DNA of 64,000 nucleotides from Hyphomicrobiales bacterium. GTDB taxonomy: Bacteria > Pseudomonadota > Alphaproteobacteria > Rhizobiales > RI-29. Each line of letters starts with the position of its first letter. The stretch's first letter is position 1. The notes under the pieces are model-generated. The model made no database searches and was not told where the DNA came from. It saw only the letters and a list, made by a program, of their open reading frames with translations. Below are positions 7,857 to 14,738 of the stretch, piece after piece. The position numbers and the translations under genes were made by a program. The DNA lies in NCBI GenBank assembly GCA_016125495.1, contig WGLQ01000035.1, positions 1-64,000 of the forward strand, given 5' to 3'.

Positions 7857-8963
7857 TCAGTTGGCGGCGCGCCGCCACCCGGCGAGGCTGGCGACGACCG
7901 CCTCCATGTCCGAACGCGTGCCGATCGTGATACGCAGACAGTGGTCCAGCGCATAGGCGCGCATCGGGCGGACGATTATTCCTTCCCTCTTCAAGTGAGC
8001 GTAGGCGCCGGCGGCATCGTCCGGTGCCGGTTCTCCGTCGCGCTCGAAAGGCAGGAGAACGAAATTCGTCTCGCTCGGCAGGGGTGCAAACCCGATCCGC
8101 GTCAATGCGTCGATCGTCCATGAACGCGCGGCGATCGTCGCCTCGAGACAGGCCGCGAGGTGACCGCGGTCGGCGAGGGACGCGATCGCGGCGGCGATCG
8201 AGGGGGCGGCCATGGTGAACTGGGCGTTCGTGCGCGAGAGCACGTCGACAACGTCGGCAGGGCCTACCGCCCAGCCGATCCGAAGGCCGGCGAGCCCGTG
8301 CGCCTTGGAAAACGTGCGCAGGACGAGGGTCGCGGTGCCGGCGCGGGCGAGTGCCGCGCCGCTTTCATAGCCGTGCGCGGTGACGAAATCGGCGTAGGCC
8401 GCATCGATGAGGAGGAGAATGTCGTCGCGCAGCTCCCGCCTCAGGCGCTCCACCTCGCTCGCTGGAACCATGGCAGCGGTCGGATTGCCGGGATTGACCA
8501 GATAGACGATGCGGGTCGCCGGGGTGACGGCAGCGAGCATCGCATCGATGTCCGGCCGTAAACCGCACTCGGGAACACGCACGAGTGCGGCGCCGGCCAT
8601 CTGCACGGCTGTGGCAAAGAAGAGATAGCCGTAGGCGCTGGTGACCGCCTCGTCGCCGGGCCCGAGGTAGGCCGCCGTGACCAGTCGGATCGCCTCCATG
8701 GAGCCTGCCGTGCACCAGATTTGTGATGGCTCGAGGCGCTCAGAGGCGGCCACCGCGTCCATGAGGCGGAGTTCACCGTTCTCGGCATAGAGATTGGCGT
8801 CGGCCAGGGCGCGGGTCGCGGCCTCTATCGCGGCGGGGCTGGCGGGAAGCGCCAACTCGTTCTGCGCGAGCTGAATGCGGCGAACGCCGGGGGGCGCCGT
8901 GAGGTCGGCGTGCGCATAGGGAGCGAGAGAGAGGAAATTGGGGCGCGGCGCCGGTCGGGCCAT
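7857..8963 (-). CDS. histidinol-phosphate-aminotransferase-like PLP enzyme
   Basis: A 368-residue fold-type I PLP aminotransferase resembling HisC. The PLP-lysine motif TFSKAHGLAGLRIGW is near residue 225, the aspartate motif is LLIDAAYADFV and the arginine near the C-terminus is in CLRITIGT. HisC-like enzymes outside histidine operons act on various amino acids, so the substrate is unknown. The start at 8963 (MARPAPRPNF) lies 17 bp after the stop of the amidase gene; the two form a leftward operon with the amidase first. It converges on the corrinoid activator gene, with a weak GAGGGG/CCCCTC hairpin (7817-7842) between them. Confidence 0.85.
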   Translation of the reverse strand: MARPAPRPNFLSLAPYAHADLTAPPGVRRIQLAQNELALPASPAAIEAATRALADANLYAENGELRLMDAVAASERLEPSQIWCTAGSMEAIRLVTAAYLGPGDEAVTSAYGYLFFATAVQMAGAALVRVPECGLRPDIDAMLAAVTPATRIVYLVNPGNPTAAMVPASEVERLRRELRDDILLLIDAAYADFVTAHGYESGAALARAGTATLVLRTFSKAHGLAGLRIGWAVGPADVVDVLSRTNAQFTMAAPSIAAAIASLADRGHLAACLEATIAARSWTIDALTRIGFAPLPSETNFVLLPFERDGEPAPDDAAGAYAHLKREGIIVRPMRAYALDHCLRITIGTRSDMEAVVASLAGWRRAAN

Positions 8964-8980
8964 GGCGATGACCGATCCTA

Positions 8981-10231
8981 TTATTCATCTGCGGTGACAA
9001 GGGCGCGCAACACGGCGACGGACGCCATCAGGTCGTCGATCTCCATTGCCTCGTGCGGATTGTGGCTGCCGTTCTCGTTGCGCACGAAAAGCATGGCGGT
9101 CGGAATGCCGGCGAGGGCGAGAACTGCGGCATCGTGGCCGGCGCCGCTCGGCATGCGCATGACCGGGACGCCGGCGTCGCGGGCAGCAGACTCGAGGCGG
9201 TCGATCAGGGCGGGGTCCATGGGCGCCCCGTTCCATGTGAAGGGCTCGCCGAAGTCGATGCTCACGCCGCGCCGTTCCGCGATCGCTTCCGCCAGTTCGT
9301 CGAGACGGCGGTGCGCGTACTCGAGGGCGGAGGGGAATTGGCTGCGGATGTCGAGGGCAAAATCGATCTGGCCGAGGACCTTGCTACCGCCATGTTGCTC
9401 GGGATCGGACTGCACCTTGCCGAAGGTGATGGTGGCGGTCTGCCCACGGGCCTCGATTTCGTCCCAGACGGTTTCGAGGCCGGTCGCGAGGTCGCAAAAG
9501 CCGAGCACGGCATCCTGGCGATAGCCGCGCGCCGTGGCGCCCGAATGGCCGTAGGTGCCGGTCACCCGACCCTGCATGAAGCGGATGCCGCCGGCGATGC
9601 CTTCGACGAGACCGACGGGCAGATCGTTGGCGACGAGCGCGGGGCCCTGCTCGATGTGGACCTCGACGAAGCCGCGGCAGCGGGCGGGATCGATCGATCG
9701 CTCGCGGCGCGCAACGCCGTCGGGGTCGAGGCCGGCGGCGCGGAGGTGATCGCGCATGGTGCGGCCGGTGTCGAAGCGCGGGGCCTCGAGCCACTCGAGC
9801 GGCATCGTGCCGAGGGCGGCCTCGCTGCCGGGATAAGAGAGCGCGAACCAAGCCTCCTCGGCACGGAAGGCGACGACGCTGAAGGGAGCCCGCGAACGCT
9901 CACCACGCTCGGCGAGGTCGGCGGCAAGCGCGAGCCCGGCAATCACGCCAGCCGCGCCATCGAAATTGCCACCATGGCGCACGCTGTCGAGATGCGAGCC
10001 GAACAGCCAGGGGGTGAGCTTCGGGTCGGCTCCGGGAAAATCGAGGAAAAGATTACCGATGGCATCGACGCGGGTGGTGGCACCGAGCGCCTCGCCTGCG
10101 CGGCGCATGATGTCGTGGGCCGCCTGTTCGCTGGCATCGAAGGGGCGGCGTGTGACCCCGGGCGGATCGGCGGTCGCCGCCAGCAACTCGTCGAACAGCC
10201 GGTGCGCCAGATCCGTGGCCGCGCTCGCCAT
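8981..10231 (-). CDS. M20-family Zn-dependent amidase (N-carbamoyl-amino-acid hydrolase / allantoate amidohydrolase type)
   Basis: A 416-residue hydantoinase/carbamoylase-family amidase. The enzymes are dinuclear-metal cytosolic hydrolases that remove carbamoyl or ureido groups. Metal-site and dimer motifs are visible: FGSHLDSVRHGGNFDGAAG (His and Asp ligands), the paired glutamates in FRAEEAWF, EVHIEQGPAL, the GHSGATA segment of the lid domain, and GSHNPHEAMEIDD near the end. The start at 10231 (MASAATDLAH) has GGGGAG six to twelve bases upstream; the open frame extends back to 10366 without better support. It is the first gene of a two-gene operon with the aminotransferase and is divergent from the thioredoxin-fold gene. 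Confidence 0.88.
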   Translation of the reverse strand: MASAATDLAHRLFDELLAATADPPGVTRRPFDASEQAAHDIMRRAGEALGATTRVDAIGNLFLDFPGADPKLTPWLFGSHLDSVRHGGNFDGAAGVIAGLALAADLAERGERSRAPFSVVAFRAEEAWFALSYPGSEAALGTMPLEWLEAPRFDTGRTMRDHLRAAGLDPDGVARRERSIDPARCRGFVEVHIEQGPALVANDLPVGLVEGIAGGIRFMQGRVTGTYGHSGATARGYRQDAVLGFCDLATGLETVWDEIEARGQTATITFGKVQSDPEQHGGSKVLGQIDFALDIRSQFPSALEYAHRRLDELAEAIAERRGVSIDFGEPFTWNGAPMDPALIDRLESAARDAGVPVMRMPSGAGHDAAVLALAGIPTAMLFVRNENGSHNPHEAMEIDDLMASVAVLRALVTADE

Positions 10232-10462
10232 GTGTCGCTCCCCAATAAGCCGGGCTAGCCGCCCCGATATCCCGTTCGGCTGGCAGAATGGCGCATTTTC
10301 CGCGGTCGGCCAATCAGGATCGAACCTGACGGACGTTCGTTTACGATTCCTTAACTTTTGCTTCATCGCGCGGGCGAGCGCCTGCTAGCGTTGCCGCTGG
10401 TCGCGCTCTCGCGACTGCATTGCGGAGGGGAGGGCCGTGCGAAGGGCGCCGGCCGGGGTTCG

Positions 10463-10849
10463 ATGGATGAGTTCATGTTGCGTTTGGGCATGATCGCGGT
10501 CGCCGCGCTGACGGGTGTCGTCTCGAGCGTCGATGGGGCCGATTTCTCGGCGCCGCTGGAGCGGGAGATCGTGGTCTTCGAGGAACCACAGTGCGCGGCC
10601 TGCGAGGCGGCCAGACGTGAGGTGATCCGGCCGTTCCTGGCGCTGCGCACCGCGAGTGCGGCACTCAGTATCGTCGACCACGAGCGGCTCGGGACCGCTG
10701 GCCACGCTCTCGGCGCGCCGATCGTCAAGGCACCGACGGTGGTGTTTCTCGAAGACGGCATCGAACGCGCCCGCATCGAGGGCTATGTCGATCCGGCGCT
10801 CTTTCAGCACCTGCTCGCGCAACTGGTTCCGGTAGCGACGGCACGCTAG
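10463..10849 (+). CDS. small exported thioredoxin-fold protein with CxxC
   Basis: A 128-residue protein. It begins with a probable Sec signal peptide (hydrophobic LRLGMIAVAALTGVV, cleavage near VDGA), followed by a thioredoxin-like domain. The redox motif is CAAC in EEPQCAACEAARRE, and a proline that may be the cis-proline is in VKAPTVVFLEDG. It resembles the SoxS/SoxW-type periplasmic thiol proteins in size, though nothing nearby shows a sulphur-oxidation role. The start MDEFMLRLG at 10463 is chosen, with the ATG at 10475 as an alternative. It is a single gene, divergent from the amidase operon. Confidence 0.7.
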   Translation: MDEFMLRLGMIAVAALTGVVSSVDGADFSAPLEREIVVFEEPQCAACEAARREVIRPFLALRTASAALSIVDHERLGTAGHALGAPIVKAPTVVFLEDGIERARIEGYVDPALFQHLLAQLVPVATAR

Positions 10850-11167
10850 CAAGTTCATGATTTTAAAATATTTTGTTCATCCGACGCTTGGTTCGAAACC
10901 GAGCTGCGAGCGGGTACAAAACGTTGGATGTGCTGCACTGGCACCGCGAACGGCGACCCCGTGAACTCGGGTGCGTACCGCGCCGGGCGGTTCCGCCGGA
11001 GCCCGAGCGTGCGGACAACGATCCGATCTTGCGGAGTGGGGGGCTTTCATCCTTAGATGGCGGCGTGTGTGTCAGCGACGTGCCGGACGGGCGCGTACGC
11101 GAGCGGGTGACACGTCATCCGACGGCGGCGGAATGGACCGCGAGGCGAACGCCACGGGAGGCGCGAA
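10850..11167. other. intergenic region with AT-rich promoter-like patch
   Basis: About 318 bp without a convincing gene. An unusually AT-rich patch at 10856-10876 (GATTTTAAAATATTTTG) stands out against the high-GC background and may be part of a promoter for the following TRAP-like gene. An open frame from 10873 is Arg/Pro-rich and looks non-coding. Confidence 0.35.
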
Positions 11168-12250
11168 ATGGACCGGCGTGACATCTTGAAGCTGACCGGC
11201 GCAGGCGTGGCGGCGGCCGCTGTCGGTGGCGTGGAATTGCCGGCCGCGCGCGGCGAGGTCATCGGCCCGGTGGCGCCGCCGAAGCTCGAGAGCCGCCATG
11301 ACGTGCGTCTCGTCACACCCTGGCGGCCGTCCTCGCCCGTGACGCACGAACTGCACGCCATGGCGCGTGATCTTCACCAACTGACGGATGGGCGCCTTGC
11401 GATCGACGTCGTCGGACGTGGAGCCGACGAGGTGGCCGCGAACACCGACGGCCGGGCGACGATGGTGGCCGATCTGCAGTGGCGGCTCGCCGGCGACGAT
11501 CCTGCGCTCGCGCTCTTTTCGGGCCACGGCGTCGGCGCGGTGAGCGGCCAATTCGCGGCCTGGTGTGAATGCGGAGGTGGACTTTCGCTTTGGCGGGCGG
11601 CGGCGGAGCGGCGCGGCCGTATTCCGTTCATCGTCGCCGCGACGGGTCAGCCAGGTTCGATCTGGTCGTCGCAGTGGCTCGCGGATCAGGGTCAAGGGAG
11701 CGGCTGGCGCGGCGAGCGGGTGTCGCTGATCACCGCGAAGGTTCTCGAAGCGGTTCTCGGGCCATCGCGGATCGACGGTGCTCCGGTCGTCGAGGGTGGC
11801 GGGCTGGTGCTCGATGCCGATGGTCACCGCCCGGGCGAAGGGCTGCGTCATGCCATGGTCGGTGGCGCGGCGCCGGACGATGTCGTCATCGCGCTCGAGG
11901 CGCCGCTCGAAATCTGGAGCGCGATGGACGAGGACCTGCGGCACCGCTTCGAGGGCCGCCTCGCGATCACACGGCTGCGGCTCGAGGCGATGTTCCGAAC
12001 CTATGCGACGGTTGCGCGCGACCGAATGGCAATGGCCGCCGAAGGCCGCGTCGGGGCCCCCGTCGTTGCGGATCAGGCGCGATTTCGGACGGCCACGTTC
12101 CGAATTCTCGACGAGATCGCCCGAAGCGAGCCGCTCGCAGAGCGGATCGTGCAATCGTTGAAGGGCTTCCGGCGGCTGACGCAGGGTGGTGATATCCACT
12201 GGCCCGCCGACGTGGAGGAGGGGGGCCGGTCGGCCCCGTCCGTTGCATGA
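11168..12250 (+). CDS. TRAP substrate-binding-protein-like exported protein (degenerate DctP paralogue)
   Basis: A 360-residue protein starting with a Tat-type signal (MDRRDILKLTGAGVAAAAV). It looks distantly related to DctP-type binding proteins of TRAP transporters: LVTPWRPSSPVTHEL matches the first strand and helix region, and IALEAPLEIWSAMDEDLRHRFEG resembles the late DctP segment that packs over the ligand. It is more divergent than the canonical DctP encoded 258 bp downstream and could have lost or changed ligand binding. The start ATG at 11168 has GGGAGG about eight bases upstream. Co-location with the TRAP genes suggests a role in the same uptake system. Confidence 0.6.
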   Translation: MDRRDILKLTGAGVAAAAVGGVELPAARGEVIGPVAPPKLESRHDVRLVTPWRPSSPVTHELHAMARDLHQLTDGRLAIDVVGRGADEVAANTDGRATMVADLQWRLAGDDPALALFSGHGVGAVSGQFAAWCECGGGLSLWRAAAERRGRIPFIVAATGQPGSIWSSQWLADQGQGSGWRGERVSLITAKVLEAVLGPSRIDGAPVVEGGGLVLDADGHRPGEGLRHAMVGGAAPDDVVIALEAPLEIWSAMDEDLRHRFEGRLAITRLRLEAMFRTYATVARDRMAMAAEGRVGAPVVADQARFRTATFRILDEIARSEPLAERIVQSLKGFRRLTQGGDIHWPADVEEGGRSAPSVA

Positions 12251-12276
12251 CTTCGAGAGGGCGCGCCGCGGTCATG

Positions 12277-12315
12277 ACGTCAGCACTTCGGACGTCGGCG
12301 AAACGCCGCTGACGT
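12277..12315. promoter_or_regulatory. inverted repeat ACGTCAGC...GCTGACGT upstream of dctP
   Basis: Eight-base arms ACGTCAGC (12277-12284) and GCTGACGT (12308-12315) are separated by 23 bp. The spacer itself holds a smaller GGCG-AAA-CGCC fold. It lies about 195 bp before the dctP start and just after the stop of the TRAP-like gene. It could be a regulator-binding site or an RNA stem that ends the upstream transcript. Confidence 0.35.
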
Positions 12316-12508
12316 GCGGCGATGCGTATGCAGGCGCTGGAATACGACTTCCGTCGTAGGTGCCTCGGGCCGCGACGGGAACAGCCCGGAAACGGGGCGC
12401 CGAGGGGGGCTGGAGACGAGCACAAAAGCTGGACACTCCAGGTTCCCCATGCAAATGTCCGGCCCGCGACTTAACAGTCCGCAGGAGAGTAGGGAGGAAA
12501 TACTTACT

Positions 12509-13609
12509 ATGGACCGTCGTTCATTCATCAAGAAGGCCGGCCTCGTCACCGTCGGCGGTGCTGCGGCGACCGCTCTCGCTGCCCCGGCGATCGCACAGAG
12601 CCGCAAGGACATGGTCATCGTTTCGACGTGGCCGCGCGACTTTCCGGGCCTCGGCATCAGCGCGCAACGCGTCGCCGCCCGCATCGCCGAGCTGAGCGAG
12701 GGCACCATCAACGTCACGTATTTCGCGGCGGGCGAGAAGGTCGGCGCGTTCGACGTGCTCGACGAGGTGGCTGCCGGGAACTCGCAGGCCTACATCGGCG
12801 CCGACTACTACTGGAAGGGCAAGCACCCGGCGATGGCCTACTTCACGGCCGTTCCGTTCGGCTTCACGTATGCCGAGATGGATGCCTGGATGAAGTTCGG
12901 CGGCGGCAAGGAGCTGCATGCCGAAGTGATGGACCAGTTCGGCCTCACGCCTCTGCAGGTCGGCAACACCGGCGTGCAGATGGGCGGCTGGTTCAACAAG
13001 GAGATCAACTCGGCCGACGACTTCAAGGGCCTCAAGATGCGTATCCCGGGCCTCGGCGGTGACGTTCTCGCCAAGCTCGGCGCGTCGGTCGTGGCTCTTC
13101 CGGGCGGCCAGATCTACGAAAACCTCGTCTCCGGCGCAGTCGATGCGACCGAGTGGGTCGGTCCCTACAACGACTACTTCCTCAAGTTCTACGAGGCCGC
13201 GAAGTACTACTACTTCCCGGGCATGCACGAGCCGGGCTCGCAGCTCACCATGGCCATCAACAACGGCTTCTGGGGTGGTCTGACGAAGACCCAGCAGAAT
13301 CTCATCACCGCAGCCTGCATGGAAGAGAATGCCATGCAGATGGCCGAGACGAACGCCCGCAACGGCGAGTATCTCACCAAGCTCATCAACGAGCACGGCG
13401 TGCAGCTTCGCGAATTCAACGACGAAGTTTACGACGCCATGGCCGAGGCGGCCGAGGAGGTCTTCGAGGAGACTCGCGCGCACAGCGAGCTCGCCAAGAA
13501 GGTCCACGATGCGTTCGCTGCCTTCCGCTCCGACGTCGGCCGCTGGATGCTCGCCGCCGAGGCCAGCTACCTGCGTCAGCGCAACCGGACGACGGGCGTC
13601 AAGCTGTAA
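12509..13609 (+). CDS. TRAP transporter substrate-binding protein (DctP)
   Basis: A 366-residue periplasmic binding protein of the DctP family, closest in character to the mannitol/chloroaromatic (SmoM) group. It starts with a Tat signal (MDRRSFIKKAG, then a hydrophobic stretch and AIAQ cleavage). The conserved core is present: the GLKMRIPGLGGDVLAKLGAS segment, GGQIYENLVSGAVDATEWVG, which normally contacts the ligand, and QLTMAINNGFW. The start ATG at 12509 has GGGAGGAAA eight bases upstream. It is followed by a strong hairpin and then the two membrane subunits. The SmoM-like type suggests a 2-oxo acid or similar carboxylate, which is only an inference. Confidence 0.92.
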   Translation: MDRRSFIKKAGLVTVGGAAATALAAPAIAQSRKDMVIVSTWPRDFPGLGISAQRVAARIAELSEGTINVTYFAAGEKVGAFDVLDEVAAGNSQAYIGADYYWKGKHPAMAYFTAVPFGFTYAEMDAWMKFGGGKELHAEVMDQFGLTPLQVGNTGVQMGGWFNKEINSADDFKGLKMRIPGLGGDVLAKLGASVVALPGGQIYENLVSGAVDATEWVGPYNDYFLKFYEAAKYYYFPGMHEPGSQLTMAINNGFWGGLTKTQQNLITAACMEENAMQMAETNARNGEYLTKLINEHGVQLREFNDEVYDAMAEAAEEVFEETRAHSELAKKVHDAFAAFRSDVGRWMLAAEASYLRQRNRTTGVKL

Positions 13610-13635
13610 CGGCAGAACGTCGTCTCACCCACAAT

Positions 13636-13661
13636 GCGGACGGGGCACACACCCCGTCCGC
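13636..13661 (+). terminator. hairpin between dctP and dctQ
   Basis: A perfect 10-bp inverted repeat GCGGACGGGG (13636-13645) and CCCCGTCCGC (13652-13661) with a six-base CACACA loop. There is no T-run after it. In transporter operons such a stem between the binding-protein and permease genes usually protects the upstream mRNA or reduces read-through, so that the binding protein is made in excess. Confidence 0.65.
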
Positions 13662-13686
13662 AGTTCGCGCAGGGAACCGAAGCGTT

Positions 13687-14721
13687 TTGACCGCCGTGGC
13701 AACCTCCGGCGCCGAGCATCAGGCGCACTCCGTCCATGCCGCCCATAGACCGGCCACGCTGACCAGGCTGTTCGGCTGGATCATGCTCGGCGTCACGTTC
13801 GCATTCGTCGTCAATGTCTATCTCAGCTATTGGCGCGGCTGGCCCGGGGCCGGCCCCGCGATCGGCCTTTCGGGGAACGGCGGCGCGCCCGATGCCCTGC
13901 TCTCCGGCATTCAAGCAGCCGTCTACATGGCAGCCGTCGGCCTCGGCATCCTCGCCGTCGTCATGCGCGGTGACGTCGGCCTCAGGGCGGACAGCAAGGT
14001 CATCTCCGACTTCAACGCCTATCTCATTCGCGCCTGCTTCTGGGCGGTTCTGCTGGTCGGCGTCGTCGACGGGGTGATCTCGTTCCTCCGGATCGAAGGG
14101 CTGCTCGAAGGCGTCGTCGGTAAAGATCTCGCCGGAGCGCTGGGACGATCGAATTTCCGCGGGCCCTACGTGCACATGCCGCTAGTCGGTATCTCGTTCG
14201 TCATCGCCCTCTTCACGCGCACACTCGGGTTCACCTGGCTGGCGCTGCTCGTGGTCGCGGCCGAACTGCTCATCGTCATCGCCCGCTTCGTGTTCTCCTA
14301 CGAACAGGCACTGATGAGCGATCTCGTACGCTTCTGGTATGCGGCGCTGTTCCTGTTCGCGAGCGCCTACACGCTGATCGAGGAGGGGCACGTTCGGGTC
14401 GACGTCGCCTATGCCGGGCTCAGCGCTCGAATGAAGGGTTGGTTCAACGCGACGGGGACCCTCCTGTTCGGTCTGCCGTTCTGCTGGACGATCCTCCTGC
14501 TCGGGGCCGGTAGCAAGCAGTCGGTGATCGTCAGCCCGATGGTGACCTACGAGGTCACGCAGGCGGGCTTCGGTCTCTACATCAAGTATTTCATGGCCGG
14601 GTTCCTCGGCGTCTTCGCAGTGACGATGCTGATCCAGTTCGTCAGCTATCTGTTCGATGCCGTCGCCGACGTCCGCGAGGAGCCGGGCGGCCGCAACCAC
14701 GATTCCCACAACGTCCAGTGA
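13687..14721 (+). CDS. TRAP transporter small permease (DctQ), enlarged form
   Basis: About 344 residues, much longer than the usual 160-200 of DctQ proteins. The N-terminal half adds three hydrophobic segments (GWIMLGVTFAFVVNVYLSYW, IQAAVYMAAVGLGILAVVM and a third near ACFWAVLLVGVVDGV). The C-terminal half has the typical four-helix DctQ pattern, with FASAYTLIEEGHVRVDV and a final helix before the polar end. No ATG is available near the start. The TTG at 13687 and the GTG at 13696 are candidates, with AGGGAA about a dozen bases upstream; the TTG is used here. The dctM gene follows 17 bp downstream. Confidence 0.8.
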   Translation: MTAVATSGAEHQAHSVHAAHRPATLTRLFGWIMLGVTFAFVVNVYLSYWRGWPGAGPAIGLSGNGGAPDALLSGIQAAVYMAAVGLGILAVVMRGDVGLRADSKVISDFNAYLIRACFWAVLLVGVVDGVISFLRIEGLLEGVVGKDLAGALGRSNFRGPYVHMPLVGISFVIALFTRTLGFTWLALLVVAAELLIVIARFVFSYEQALMSDLVRFWYAALFLFASAYTLIEEGHVRVDVAYAGLSARMKGWFNATGTLLFGLPFCWTILLLGAGSKQSVIVSPMVTYEVTQAGFGLYIKYFMAGFLGVFAVTMLIQFVSYLFDAVADVREEPGGRNHDSHNVQ

Positions 14722-14738
14722 ACCGGTAAGCCCACGCC

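Noticed and set aside
10873-11181. 102-codon open frame between the thioredoxin-like and TRAP-like genes
   Set aside because: Arg/Pro-rich, no ribosome binding site, overlaps the next gene; probably non-coding.
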